DNA of 64,000 nucleotides from Monocercomonoides exilis (Eukaryota; Preaxostyla; Oxymonadida; Polymastigidae): assembly GCA_001643675.2 (NCBI GenBank), contig LSRY02000028.1, positions 868,001-932,000 of the forward strand. The letters run 5' to 3'. Shown in pieces: positions 43,201 to 57,169 of this stretch (the stretch's first letter is position 1; the number at the start of each line of letters is the position of its first letter). The notes beneath the pieces were generated by a model. It worked only from the letters and a program-made list of their open reading frames with translations. It was not told the origin of the DNA and ran no database searches. Made by a program: the position numbers and the translations under genes.

Positions 43201-46200
43201 ATTCATTCACTTCGCCCATTCAAAGGGATGCAATTTCTGCAGAATATAAACAGTCAAGAAGTGTTGGAGAGCTTTCTAGAAATCTGTTGTGTTCACTTGC
43301 TTCCCCAAGCAACGGTCTTGAAAATAAAGCCAACTTTATAAGAACAAACATTATTACTAAACTCATTAAACTCTTGGGACATATCAACCGTTGCATCCAC
43401 GAGAATGCTGATACAAGCTCTGTGTTTCCAAGAAAATATCAGAAAAACCGTGTGGAAAATATCCTTCGTCTTATTCGCGAATTGCTGTTTGCATACGATT
43501 CAACGCTGAACTTTGAGAAGCGAATAAGCTTTTCTCGTTGCGGACCTGTTCCGCATTTTGAAGTTTCTGTAGATGTGAAGAAATACCGAGTCATATCTGT
43601 CAAAGTGAGCCATCTTGTGTGCGTGCAGGAACTGCGCACGAGAATCGCAAAAGAACTGAAACTGACGGACGGAGTTTTCATCCGCTTGTTCATTGGGGAT
43701 AAAGAGATCACACTCCGCCGGGAACTATTGGTGCAGTTGGGAGTCAACGAGTCTACGAAATTTGTGGCATATAGACAAATACCCTACAGCTTGCCCCTTA
43801 TCAATCCACTAACCCATGAGCAAGTTAAACTTTTCTATCCGGAACAACTTGACAGTGTCGTGCCTGTCTTCAATGAAAATGCGAGGGGGCTGTCAACCGA
43901 TCCGCTCAACTTCAAAGAGGCCACATTCTGCGCCAGCGACTTCCAGAGCCATCCATCCGTCATGATGAAGCACAGCCACAGCTTGCTGTTTGAGCTGATG
44001 CCACTCTCTACCCAGATTGCTGCCATTGTGCAGGATCTACTTTGCTACATCCAAGTTTCTGAAGAGGTGACACAGGTGCTGACGGAATGCAACCCTGATA
44101 CAAACTGGGCAGATGTGCTTGGCGTCAACTCGCCTCCAAAGATGGAGTATATAATGAAAATCGTGCTTTCACTTCTGATAAAATCGATAGATACTGTTAT
44201 CGATTCAAACGATGCGTTTGCCAATGAGAATTCTCTTAAAATCGCATCTGAATCAGAACATACGCAACCACCGATTATGCTCACTCTCCATGCACCAAGC
44301 GATGGAAGCTCGTCTGCATCTTCATCCGCATCACAAAAAGTTAAGCAAATCAATCTTCGGTGTTGGCGCATCCGCTTCATTTCTTCAGGTGCTCTCAATG
44401 CGATTGTCAACTACGTGGTCTCGTTTGTTCCGTTTGTGAAGGCACTTCCTCAGCACTCGTCTGACACAACTGCAATAAACGGGCAGCTTTACATTTCACT
44501 TGTATATTCACTCAATGTTCTTTGCATGTTCTTCTTTTGCCAAATTCAAACAACGGATGGACTCAATTCTATGCTTCTAAGAAACGTTCTAGAGTATCCT
44601 GTCAAGTCTTTTGAGCCTCTTCTCTCTTTATGCAACGAACATGCAGCATTTGCTGAGTTTAGCAAGGCGAATTTTTATTTCTTTGCCGAGCTTTTGAGAA
44701 GTACCATCGCAGTCTTGTGCCATCGCCTTCTTCCGTTTCCTCTTGCTATTGAAACCTATGCTTTTTCGCCTTCTGCAAGTTCTTCTTCATCAAATGGTTT
44801 TGACTCTGATATTTCAAAAAATACGGAGTCTGCAAGATTTTTGGAGAAAGTTAAGATATGCACGTCTTCATCGGCAGTTATGTCAGAACCATTCATACAT
44901 CTTCTCCTTTCAACAGAGTATTCTGCATTTGAAGAAAAAATGCGAAACCCAATGACTCTGATGAGCTGCTTCAACAGCACCAGCATTTTGCCATCTGCTC
45001 ATCCTCAGTTTTCATTGCTGGATCAACAATCGCTCGGGGAACATATCGACTTTCCTCTTGGAGGTGATGAACAGGAAAAAAAGTTTGTTGGTTTGGCTAA
45101 TTTTCTTCATTCGTTTTGTCATACATACTGTGACGAGCTTGCACCACTTGTTTCCTGCCCGGCATTTCGCCCATATATTCTGGCGCTTCTTGTAGCTGAA
45201 GATCAGTGGAGCAGACCTGCGAGCGAGTCTATTGCGATGAGCCTTACGACACTAACTTTGTCCGAAAAGAGTGCTTCGACTGAGATATCATCCGGACTTT
45301 TGAATCTTCTTTCTTTATTGCCAATCATTCACAAACACTACCAGAATCAATCTTCTTCATATTTCAATGTACTTACGAGTGCCATTTCATTACAAACAAT
45401 GAGAGAGATGCCATCAAAACTTATGATGAGACTAGCCATTGTTCTTTCGACACTCATAAAGGAATGGAAAAGCATTGATATGCACCAACAGAGATCTGCT
45501 AGCAACGAGGAATATCTTGAAAGGCTCCTTGAATTGCTTATTCATATTATCGAAATCATTGGCTATTCTTCACTTGCAAATGGCAATCTTTATTTGTACG
45601 ATTCTATTGACATTGGAAAATTAGGATCTCGCAAGCCATACGAAATGTTGAAGTTTATCTACAACACAATGCTGATGGGAAGTACACAAATAGATGATTG
45701 CTCTCAAACGCCATCAATTTGCGCATCGAAAATAACTTCTTCCAATTCATCTTCTGCTTCATCATCGGCATCATCTTCTTCCTCTTCCTCTTCAATGATA
45801 TCTGATGTATCACAGAGGCACAGCTCCTTTAAAGATTTGTTGGCTCCATCAAAGCGATGCAATGATCCAAAAACAAGAACAGCTGCATTCACTTTGATTA
45901 CAACTTTGTGTTTATATTCGAAAGAGAATATTCGCACATTTGTTTCTCTGTGTTTTCCTGTAATCCAAAAAGCTCTTACACATCCTGATTTGAGAAACAC
46001 GTTCAAATACAATCTTCCACCGCCACTGCGCTCTTCCTCAGAGTATGTTGGCCTTCAAAACCCAAGCCAAATCTGCTATATGAATTGCTTCCTTCAGCAA
46101 TTGTATATGCATTATCCATTCAGATACTCACTCTTCACTCTCCATCCAAAGCAGGCTTCAACTCCACCAGCAGCAGAAACAAAGGCTTTGCCATCAAATC

Positions 46201-49200
46201 ACAATGAAACAGCTTTAACAGCAAGTGCCACAACAGTTGCCGAACAGAATGCTCAGGTTTGGGATCAACTTCGCTCGCTTTTTGCATCACTGCAGGAGTC
46301 TCACGAAAGCAAAGTGAATATGAAGGATTTTCTCCAGCACTATTATTTATTTGGGAAGCCAATCAATGTGGGGCTTCAAAGAGATGTGTCTGAATTCCAA
46401 GTGGAGTTGTTCGATAAGCTTGAGTCACATCTCTTAGCGTCGCATCTGCCAAATGTTTTGAAGATGTATTTTGAAGGAGAAACCACGAACATATTCCATT
46501 GCTGCCACGGGCATGTTTCAAAGAAGAAAGAAGTGTTTAGCCTTATTTCATGTGATATCAAGCAGAAGGCAGATCTTACAAAGTCGTTAGAGGTGCTTAT
46601 ACAAAAGGAGACACTTGACGGAGACAACAAGTGGGAGTGCACAGAATGCAAAGAGCACGTGAAAGCGACAAAACAGACTGTGTTTTCAAAGCTGCCAAAT
46701 ACGCTGTTCATCCACCTCAAAAGAATAGAGTTTAACGTTACACTTCAGAAGAATGTGAAAATCAATGATCGATTTGAGTTTCCTATTGAAGAACTTGATA
46801 TGACTCCTTATACACTTGATTCAATTATGCAATCTGAAGAACAATATGAATCTTTACCAGCATCTGACAGAGGAGATAATAATAATAATTCTGCTAATCA
46901 GAATTCATCCAAATCTTCTTCGAGTCTTTCATCGCAAGTTGACGCTTTTTCAAAGCAAACTGATGATAACAATGAATCAGCAAATTCATCTACAAAGATG
47001 TCTTATTCAGAATCATCTTCAATGTCTATATCATCAGAATCAACAAGTGAATCTTTTCTTCGCCATCAAATGAATAATGAAGCATTTCCATCTGTCAATT
47101 CTCATGTGAACTCAAACAAATACGTACTTAGTGGAGTTATCGTGCACTCTGGAACCGCTGACGGTGGTCATTACTATTCGCTCATTCGTGAGAGGGTTCC
47201 GCCGCACAACTGGTATCAGTTCAATGATAGTGTTGTCAGTCCATTTGTCCTGAAGGATCTTCCTTCAAAGTGTTTTGGAGGATCTTCATATTTTCTGAGT
47301 GAGATGGAAATCGGCTCGGCCTATATTCTTGTTTATGACCGCATAAATCCTGTTGATGAGTGGGCGACATTTACTGAGGAGACAATGTGGAATGACATCC
47401 AATCAATTAAGGGTGGCATTTCCAAAGAGAAGAATGAGCCAGAACAAGCTTTAGCAAATTCAAGCCAAGCGGCAGTTGAAGCAGCAAGCAGCGAGCAAGT
47501 AATGGCAATGGATGAAGAAGGAGTAGATGAACAAGATTTCGAAAAAGCACTCCAAATGGCCATTGAAGCGAGTCGTCAACAGTCGGAGGAGCAACAGTTA
47601 CCACCGCTAACCAGCCAGCCAACGGTTGAAGAAGAGAGAGCAGCTTTCCACGAAGAGTTTTGCCAAATGATTCAAAATGTGCAAAAGTTTTCATTGATCA
47701 ATGGGCCTATGGACGAGAAGAGCCAACAAGAGTTGATTCCTTTGGAAAATTTGCAGCCTATTATACAAAGAAATTTTGAAGAAGTTTATAAAAGCCATAT
47801 CTTTTCGCTCAAATTTGCACAATCGCTTCATGATGCATATGTCATAGTGAATGCCAAAGAAATAAATCGTAATGCCAGTAATTCTAAAATAGATAAAAAT
47901 GATAATCGCGCTGCTCAAGTAAAGTTTTTCTTGGATCTCGAAGATGCAATGATAAATTCCAAATTCAGTATGGACATGCTCAAAGGAGATGAGCATCTGG
48001 TGAATTTGGCAATGATATGGATTTGGTTGCGCTTTTTATTGCAGGTTCACTCACGAATGGTTGACTGCCCGTTCTTTGGAAAATGGTGCAAAGAACTCGA
48101 AGTTACTTTAACATGTGTTCCAGGTTTGACGCCAGCTCTTCTGATTGTGCTTAGCAATCAGCTTGAAGATGATGTCAATACTATTCGGAACTTGAAAACT
48201 GTCTCATCTGCACCGAAACTATCTTCATTAGTTGGACAAATTATGCAATTAAAGCTTGTGGGAACGCCAAAAACAGAGGTTATGCGCCTTCTGTTTGTAG
48301 CCCTCGGTAACGTTCACTCATCAATGCTTTTCCAAGAGGCATTGAGTATATATGCAAATGCTACTGAACATTATCGCTCGCGCTTTAATGTGCCGGTTGA
48401 GGAAGAAACCGATCTTTATATGAAAAAGATGGCTTCATCCAAGATGGCAATGGAAAAACTGCTCATGTGCTTTTTGAAGAACACTGAAAAAGCGGAGCAA
48501 CTTCGTTCAGCATCCGATTCTGAAAAGATTTCATTCTGCGACAAGGCTGGCGTTAGCCTTATGGATTTAGAGCTTTATTACTCACTTTTTACTGATGATA
48601 AACTCAGCTCAAGTGATTCAGGCGAAGACAAACTTTCTTTTCCAATTGTTCAGAATTCAATCGGGAAAACAGCTGCAGAAAAAAAGCTTAATGAAGAAAT
48701 GAAAGAAGAAATGGAAAGACCCACATCAGCAATCTTCATCCTAAGCCGCTTTTTCCTTTTGCTATTTGAATTACTTCCTGGGCAGCAGCCTTTGTCTGAA
48801 GAATGGATTTCCTTCTTCATTCTTTTAAAGGACTTTGCCCTTCTTTCACCTTTTGCGTCTCTTCTTCTTTCTGCACTTCAGCTTCCATATCGCTGTGCAG
48901 ATTTCTACCTTGCTGCAAGCTCCTATTATCCCTGGTTCTCCAACTTCAAAAAGAAGATCGAACCCAAGGCGATGTCGACATTTATAATTAGAAAAAGTGG
49001 TCATACGGAGCTTGCACAAGCAATGGCTCTGGCGATGTGTGCATGTGCAGCTGGAGTATCGGCTGGCGCGCCAGAGGGATGGATAAATAGAGCAGAGTGT
49101 GTTTGCCGCTTCCTTCAAAGAGAGAATTCTGTGCCTGTCATTACTGCTCAGCTGCAAGATTCAGAATCAATCATGTTTATTGATGATGTGCCAAGCATCA

Positions 49201-50357
49201 TTCCATCTATCGATCAGCCATTTTCAATTGTGCATCCAGCTTCGCTGATTCCGAGAGACTTGTGGTTTTTGTATCTTGCACTTAATGGAAAATGCGAGCG
49301 AATATTATCTGCTGCCATCGGATTTGCATGTCTTCGCTTCCCAGAACACAGCCAAAAATGGATGGAAACCTTGCTCGCAGCAGCGTACAGGATTTGTCCA
49401 TCAAACCCACTTGTCAGTATCTTGTTAGATTTGTTACTCACATTTAGCACAGTTCCATTAACGCAAAAGAATGAAATGGCACAATCAAGTTCAGCGAGAT
49501 ACAAGAATGCTGAAACAATGAGTGATGAAGAGGAGTGGATTCCAGATTATAAGTCAATGTTACCATACCAGTGGTGGGAAAACAGTTACTTGACGAAGAT
49601 TATCAAACTTGAGGAAGCAACAAAGAAATTACCAGAAGCAAAGAAAGCTACTGATTCTTCTTCAACGCTTACTTTGAGGCAAGCGTATCATATTTCCTCG
49701 AAATATTTACCGAATTTAGTGTATTTGCAAGATGTAATGGAATTGCTGCTTTCTCCCACATTTAAGCATTCAAGTCAAAATCCTCTCAGTTTATTAATAA
49801 ATTATTCCAGTTCCAGTTCGATTTTATCAGACAGAATTCTACAATGCCATTCAGAAGAACTGAGCACAGCAGCATCAGAGCATTCAGATCTAGCCGTTCG
49901 AGATATTTGCCGACAGCTTTTGGAGAAGGTCAAAGATCCATCGAATGGAGAGAAGACAGTTGGGGACGTTAGATACATATTGAAGAAGTATTCTTCCGCT
50001 CAGTCATTATTCGAGTCTTTCTTCAGGCTTTCTGTAATCAAAGACGGATTACCATTTGCGATGGTTGCTTCATCTGCGCATAAGGAGCCGTTCACTTTCT
50101 CACCTTCTCTACTTCCGTACGAAGATAGAAAACTAATTACGCAAACCTGGCAAGGAAAAGAAATGTTTCAATTTCCTTCATTAATGTTTGCAGAAACTCC
50201 GTTGTTTAAATTGAAACCTGCTTTGTACAACTCAATTCCTTTGACGAAAGAGGATCTGGACATTTCTTTACAATATAAAGACTTGATAACAAATGAACAG
50301 CATTCAAATACTACATCGCATGAAAGCTTAAAATTGGATTTCGCTTCTTATTCTTAA
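40229..50357 (+). CDS. Giant ubiquitin carboxyl-terminal hydrolase (USP9X/USP24/USP34 type)
   Basis: Exons 40229..40238, 40286..40369, 40418..40562 and 40616..50357 (TAA) give 3326 aa with consistent phases; the 10-nt first exon is the least certain part. The enzyme removes ubiquitin from proteins. A long helical N-terminal scaffold precedes a ubiquitin-like fold (about 43560-43780, FIRLFIGDKEITLRRELL). The USP core runs from about 46036 to 47340: Cys1900 in GLQNPSQICYMNCFLQQL; a zinc-ribbon half with WECTECKE; LPNTLFIHLKRIEF; and His2265 in GTADGGHYYSLI followed by WYQFNDS. A ubiquitin-interacting motif FEKALQMAIEAS lies at about 47538-47573. A helical C-terminal arm of about 900 aa follows. 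The Cys box deviates from the usual GLxNxGxTCYMNS (SQI in place of GxT, and a Cys in place of the final Ser), but the nucleophile is kept. A Ser-rich loop interrupts the USP core (about 46860-47060). Confidence 0.93.
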
Positions 50358-50968
50358 TTATGTATTCAACTTCAAAAATATTTAAAAAAAGAGAGATAAC
50401 ATCGTTTTCTTTGTTATTGAAAATGAGTTATTTCGATCTGATATATCGCAAAAGCGATTTATTATTCATCAATAAAAGATAGTTATCAACTTAAATTCCA
50501 TTCTATTTAAGATCGAGAACAATAACTATTTTTACATCCTTTACCAAGACTTTTGCAAACTATTTATTACCCAATTATATTTAGTTCGTTTACGAATAAC
50601 TTAATTTTTTCTAGCAATGTTTTGCCATGTGATTACATGCATTTATGCAATTCAAATGCAATTTTATTTCTTTAAAGTTTTATGGTGTATTCTTTCAAAT
50701 GCATTTCACTTTTTTCAATAAGTTGAGGAACTAACTATGAACAGCAATGTTTGCTATTTTTATTAATTGTAAATTGAAATACTTTTAAAATTGAAGAATA
50801 AATAATCGACAAATAAATACAATGAAAAAATCATTAAAATAAACACAAATGAATTGAATCTCAACAAAAAAATGTCAAACGGAGACAAAACTTCAAACCA
50901 GATTAATTAAACAAATACATTTCCAACAAATTGGCAAAATTCTGATATGAACACTCAATGACTGATTC
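50358..50968. other. Intergenic between convergent genes
   Basis: 610 bp of AT-rich DNA between the stop codons of the USP (+) and CLU-like (-) genes. Nothing recognised. Confidence 0.6.
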
Positions 50969-53900
50969 TCATTTTTGAATATTCAATTCTTCTCCTTGAA
51001 CAAGTTGGTAAACACAAATCAGTTCGCGAAATGCATTGTTGTCGCCCTCCGTTGCCTTTTTCAGGAGGCTATCAACATACTCAGAGGGACGGAGTTCATT
51101 TAATCTGGACACCACTGCAGCAAGGAGAGTTTCGTGTGCTATTTGATTGTCAACTCTTTGAACAGCTCTGACAATTGCCTGCTTTTCAGCCACTGAAGCC
51201 TTGAAGACAAGAAGCACAATTTCTCGTGTGACACTTTGTATTTGATCTATCAAACTGGCAGGAGGAACAAAATCATCATCATTGCTTTCTGAAGAAGAAG
51301 AAGAAGATTGAGAAGAAGAAGAATCCGTCGAAGCAGTCGATGGATCCAACATCTTTGCAGCTTCGATGCTCTCCATTTTCGACACAGTGATTGATTCAAC
51401 CATCTGTCGTAAAGCACTCAATAGCTCTTCATCAACACGAACAGCTTCAATATAATCTCCACTTTCCGCTAGCAATGAAGCAGTTTGTGCTAATGAAGTC
51501 AACGTGCGAAGGTCTCCAACCCCAAGTATCTTCTTTCTAGAGGCTAGGCATAATTTCGCTGCTTCCAACCCTTGCTGTAACGATCCTTCCTCCTTCAATG
51601 TTTCCGCCAATTCAAACCTAACATCTGCCGCATCCATAGAATTTTCCCCCAGTACAGCTTCTGTGATGCTCAATGCACGCGTAAAGAGTCTGGCTGCCTC
51701 TTTTGCTTCGCCCCTGCGTCTGTATTCACGTGCCATTAGGAGATTGCATCGTGTTGTTAATGGATGATGCGAACCGACAATTTTCGTGCTCAATTCAGCG
51801 GCTCTCTCCAGATGCTGCATAGTCCGTTTGTATTCATGAACAAGTTCGTGCGATTTTGCCAATGCAAGCGCCAGCTCAACAAGAAGAGGATGGCTGGGTC
51901 CAAGATGCCAGATAATGAACACTGAAGCAACGTGCGCACACAGAAGTCCTTCTTCTTTCTTCCCTTGCGCAAATAATACATCAATTAATCCAATGAGTAT
52001 CTGTGCGTTTTCTCCATGATAAACAGCTGGCGATGCTCCAAGGGCTGCCTTCATGTACATCTCTGCAACTCCATCCCTACCAGCAGCGTGATGCACTTTT
52101 CCGATCTGAAGCAAAGCTTTTGAGACAGGACGGCTCGGTATTCCGCAGCTAGATCGTGCAATGTCCAGCATTCTGTTGAGAATTTGAAGAGAATCGTTGT
52201 AATTGCCTGTTTTTGCCAAAATGGTTCCGCATTCAGAGAGTCTTCGCAGAAGGAAAGTGAAATATGGAGGAGTTTTTATTTTCGATTGGAACTTCTCAAA
52301 ATCGTCCCACGAAATGGGACGAACTTTGGACCTCCGAACACAAAGCCAGCCTTCAGTGGGAATCTCGTTTGAGAGCGTGTTCTGTATATAAGATTTGACA
52401 GCAATTACAAAAGGAGGATAGATGAGTGGCGGATGAAGGATGTCAAGCCCTTCGCGCGGAGCGATCTTCAAGTACTGCGGATGGATGGCGAGCGTGCATG
52501 AGAGAGAAAGCTGAGCAGATGGAATGGCAGATTTGGGAAATATTTGGCTTTCTTTTGTGAGAGGTTGCGGAAGCAAAGAAGGTGATATTGAAAACGTTGC
52601 AATGGTGTTTGTTCCGACAAGAGAAGAGGAAGGAGAAGGTGATGTTATGGATGCTGTGGATGGAGAAAAAGGAGAAATGGCTGTTTGTGGTGTAGCGGCT
52701 GTAGAATATGAGAGAGGAGAAGATGAAACAGAAGACATCGAGTTTAGCATTGACGAAGTGGATGAGTATGCTGACGATTCAAACTCTCCTTCTGCCGATG
52801 CAACAAGAAGTGGATAGAGATCACTTTCTCTGAAAGTTATTCCCGTCAAGCGCTGCATTTCCATAAACAGTGAAGGTCTGTGAAACGTCCCCTGAGGAGA
52901 CAAAACGTAACCATAATCCCGTTCGACAGAAGGTGCTATTACACATGCCCAAAACCAGCTCGATTCAGCAGCAGTTCCCAACGTCAGATTGAATACATCG
53001 ACAGATATTTCCATCATCCGGCGGGAGATGCTGCTTCCATTCTTGGGTATTGGAAGGTCATTCTGGAGAAGAAATGGGATGTAGTTCAAAGGATCTACAG
53101 CATAGTCCTCGGGGATTTGGCAGAGGAATGACTGAAAAGCAGACTTGTACATATTCACTCGATCCATAGAACTGAAATATCGGCGGTGGGGCATTTCGCT
53201 AAACGGGTTTTCAGCCAAAGAAATCCGTTCCTTTGTAAAAATAAACCGCAGAAGGCGAGCAAAGACACGCGACACCATCTCCACTTCGCAGAGCGACCGG
53301 ATGTGCGGCAGCTGCGTCATCTGCGCCAGACGACCGAGTAAAGAAAGAGGAAGACCAGCAGCATGAAGCTCATCCACAAGCTGCTCGAAGCAGCAAGGCC
53401 AAATGTGCATTGTGTCAATGGCTTGTGAAAATGCCGTTAGGCGCTCCTCAATCAGAGACTTGGATGCATCAGAAACTTCAGCTGCGTTTGCTAGCGTATC
53501 AGGAAGAAGAGGAATATGAAGGTGTAAATCAGAATTAACTGATAGTGGTTGAATCGAAGAAGAACTGCTGGATGACGATGATGCAGATGAAGACCCCGAT
53601 GCAGGAGAGCTCATGATAGAAGTGTTTGTAGATGAACTTGAAGAATGCGAAGAAGAAAGAGATTGCGGTGTAATGGGTTGAGGGGGAGGAGGAAGGATAT
53701 TAACAACGCAGGCCATGTTTGGAGGAGGATGTGTTGTGGATGTAACAATAAGCTGAGAAGGTGCAGAATTTGCAGCTGATGAAGAAGTTGGAGGATTAGG
53801 AACAGAATCAACAATTGCACTCAGTCTATGTCCAAATGGATTGGTTGGAACATCAGGCGAAACTGGACTTCCAAGTGATAAAAGATGCTCCACACGAAAC

Positions 53901-55963
53901 TGAGACAAAGCCTTAATTGGCAAAGGAGTTTTTGAAGCAAGAAAAGACGGTGGCAGAAAAGCAAACAGTGACAGCTCTTTTATTTGAGAAGGAAGAGCAA
54001 TAGATAGTGGCACAGATTGCGGAGGCTGCACAGCAAGCGGACCGCTCAAAAGAGGTGGCAGAAGGCTGTAGTGATTGTATGAGTACAAACGCTCATCACT
54101 TCCGCGAAGAATAATAAATGAGTGAGGAAGAGCAATTTCTGTATCAATGAACTGTTGCTGTGGTTGTGTTGCAGAAGAACTCTGAGTCGATGCAGCAGCG
54201 CCATTCCTAATCGGTCTTTGCCTTTGACTTCTTTTTCGTTCGTTATTATTGCCTTCTCTTCTCTCACCCCCGTCCTCATCCTCATCCTCATCATCATCAT
54301 CATCATCATCATCATCTTCTTCTTCTTCCTCTTCTTCCTCCTCCTCGTCATCTTCATCTTCCATCATATTCTTGGCCTTCTTACATTGCAAGTGCAAGTG
54401 ATCCTTCAAATTCCATAGAGAACCGATTGCATTCAACTTCGATTTCAACGAGGCCATCACAAAATCATGCTCAACAGACAAAGCACAGTTGGTTTCATCA
54501 ATTTTTGGTCCAAAAAGAGGATTCTCTTCTTGAAGCTGCGGAACGGGAATTGATGCTTCAGCATAAATGCGCATGCCCATATAGTCCACAGTGCAGCAAA
54601 GAGGGATGCGAACAAATCTACCTGCTGCTGGAGAAGCAGCAGATGAATAGCTTTGCTCTTGAATGTCTGAATCCGCGCTCATTCTTCCTCTTGTGGCTCC
54701 ATCAGAATCAGAGTCAGGTTCTGACTGTTCGTTAAAATCGTCTAAAAACCCCGACTGAGCTCCTTTTAAAGTCACTGAAATATGTTCATTCGTGGATGTC
54801 TGAAGAAAGCTTATAAGTCCCATTGCTTTCATTTCTCTTGTTGCTTCAGTTCGTGTTATATCTTCGCTCCAGAACGAACCGTAGCAATCTCGTGACTCGA
54901 GTGGTGGCTTCGATGAATGGGCAGCGCACAGGCGCAAGCGAATACCGTTCCGCACCATGTGAGTTGGTGGAAGTTGCGCAGGATCTAATGGTTGAGATCT
55001 GAACGAGGTCTGAGACGAACCTTCAGAAGGCACGGAATGGTTTTGGCAGTCTGACCGAATAAACGGAATCCCCCTTCGTTGGATAAAGTTTGTGATCATG
55101 GAAATGGCGGCTTTCCGAGCTTCTCCAACAAACTAGAATCAAAAACATGTGAAAGGCGTGGTAAATTATATTCATTTGCATTTTAAATTCAGAACGTTAT
55201 TATGACAAAAAGTTAAAATAGGAGCGAAAATTCAACAAAAATAACACACTTGGCCCACAATCTTTGCACGTTCAACCTCAAAAAGAAGCCGGTGAGTATT
55301 GACTCCTCTTTCATGCATCATCCATCGAGTGAACCTGGACATATTCTTAAGCCAATCAGATGCAGAAACAAATTCATTGTTGATGTCGTGCTGTTTGTTT
55401 GCTTCAGAAGATTCGCTTCCTTTCTCATCGTTTCCGGATCCTTCCCGCTCTTCTCCTCCGGACTCTTTTTCTCTATTATCTTGCTCTTTTTTATGTGCAA
55501 CAGCATGAAAAGTTGATTTCTCTGCTTTTTTAGCACCGTCACCTTTGACTTTTTTGGATGAAATGCCATCAACAAGATTTTGAAACAGCTCGTTCCATTT
55601 CATTTGAGAAAAATCAACGCTTTCTGGTTCTTCTTCTTCTTCGGCTCCTGTTATCAATCGTTGCTCCAAGAATCGTTGTTTTCTCAATTCTTTATTATCG
55701 CCTATTGCCTTTTCAGCACCCAAGACCTGGGAATGCCAAGGTGATGAATCTACAATTCTGAAAAGTAAATTTCCTCTTGGTAGTTTAAATAAAGAAAATA
55801 ATGGATATGTTTCGTGAACAAGAGTTTTATCTCCCTTGGCATGCGAATCAGGAAGATGTTGAGCATCAATTGAAGTGATTGTGCTAAGTGACGTTATTGA
55901 TGGTATTTCTGGAGTTGCTTGTGAGGCTTTTATTGAAACCTTTGTATTCTCTATCATAGACAT
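50969..55963 (-). CDS. Clustered-mitochondria protein homologue (CLU/CLUH)
   Basis: Two exons, 55963..55250 and 55132..50969 (TGA), with a 117-nt intron, give 1625 aa; the join reads AKIVGQ-FVGEARKAAIS. I chose the ATG at 55963; another in-frame ATG is at 56008. CLU proteins are cytosolic RNA-binding factors tied to mRNAs of mitochondrial proteins and to mitochondrial distribution. Evidence: a CLU-domain part with MKWNELFQN, DCYGSF, AMGLISFL and RIPLCCTVDYMGMRIYAEAS; the central eIF3-p135-like part with LVDELHAAGLPLSLLGRLAQ, LCEVEMVSRVFARLLR and VFNLTLGTAAESSWFW; then YGYVLSPQ and MQRLTGI; and a C-terminal TPR array (about 52210 down to 51420, repeats such as GEAKEAARLFTRALSI). Long Glu/Asp and Ser runs interrupt the domains (about 54250-54350 and 53570-53640). 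Confidence 0.82.
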
Positions 55964-56161
55964 CCTAATTATTGCACATTTTTTCAAAAAAAGAAACAAA
56001 ACACGCAATTTTTACCAAACCCTTCAGTTTGAATTATATTTAGTAAATTGCTCGAAATTGAAGAACCTACGGGTCGCTGAATTGCTTCAACGCAATCCTA
56101 CAAACAAACATTATAAGAAACAAAGAAAGCGTATTGTTAAGAAAACTCTTTAAGTTCTAAT

Positions 56162-56611
56162 TTAATGATCATATACAAAATTTCGCATTTTCAATGCACT
56201 AATCCAATCAGCACGCTCTGCAGCAGAAATACAATGGAAAGTTAGTATCTTTGCAGGCGTCTTAATTTTTACGTCAAATACGTTATTCCTATCGAATTGA
56301 TTGCTAATAACAGGAATAATTTCAGAGCCTGTCAAATCATATATTCGTGGTTTTTTCGTTGAATTTGGAGTTTCTATGATTATTGATTTTTTGGTTAATT
56401 GCACAAATCGTTGATTCCATTTTTTAAAAATTCCACGAGATCGTTTGAACAAAGTTCCAGCAAAAAGAGGAAGATCATCATCTTAAATTAATTTCGAATG
56501 ATTAAACATATTAAAATATTTAAAAGTTGTATCATTTAGTGTATTTTTTGAATTTTGATAGTTGATAAAATACACACTGTCAGTAACCTCGGATTTCTTT
56601 TGTTGTTGCAT
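56162..56611 (-). CDS. Small PH-domain protein (117 aa)
   Basis: Two exons, 56611..56578 and 56481..56162 (TAA), separated by a 96-nt intron. After a short polar leader (MQQQKKSEVTDNDD) the rest is one pleckstrin-homology domain: LFAGTLFKRSRGIFKKWNQR for strands 1-2, FVQLTKKSIIIE for strand 3, and the C-terminal helix with the near-invariant Trp in AERADWISALKMR. PH domains bind phosphoinositides or proteins at membranes; the basic Lys/Arg residues in the first loop would suit phosphoinositide binding (inference). No other domain is attached, so it is a stand-alone PH protein. It lies upstream of the CLU-like gene on the same strand. Confidence 0.82.
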
Positions 56612-57101
56612 TTGTGTTAGTTCAAATGATCAAATTGAAGATCAAATTTCTCATAATTTTTTTATTATAAATTAATTTGAATTGAAAACAACTTTTGTTT
56701 GAATGGTCTATTCTTTCCTGAGGTTTTTGTTACATTTAATTCCATCATTTTTTCACAATGATCTGACGAAAATACAAAAAATTTTGTGAAATACTTCAAA
56801 TAATACACATTTAAACATAAAAAATTATATATGAAAGATAAAGTGTGCCAATAAAATAAAAGAGAAACAGGAAGGAAAATGGACATATAACATTTTATAA
56901 AAAAAATGGTACAGATAAAATTCGATGCCTTGATAAAACAATAACCCCTATATTTTGAACCGAAAAATTTTAATAAAAAATAAATAAAAACCTAATTCAA
57001 GAAAATCAATGACACATACAAACTCAGAATATTTATCTACATATAGAATCTCTTTTTTAAAATTGATACAATTTTCTTCGCGCATAACTTTCTCCAAGAA
57101 C

Positions 57102-57169
<68 letters not shown>

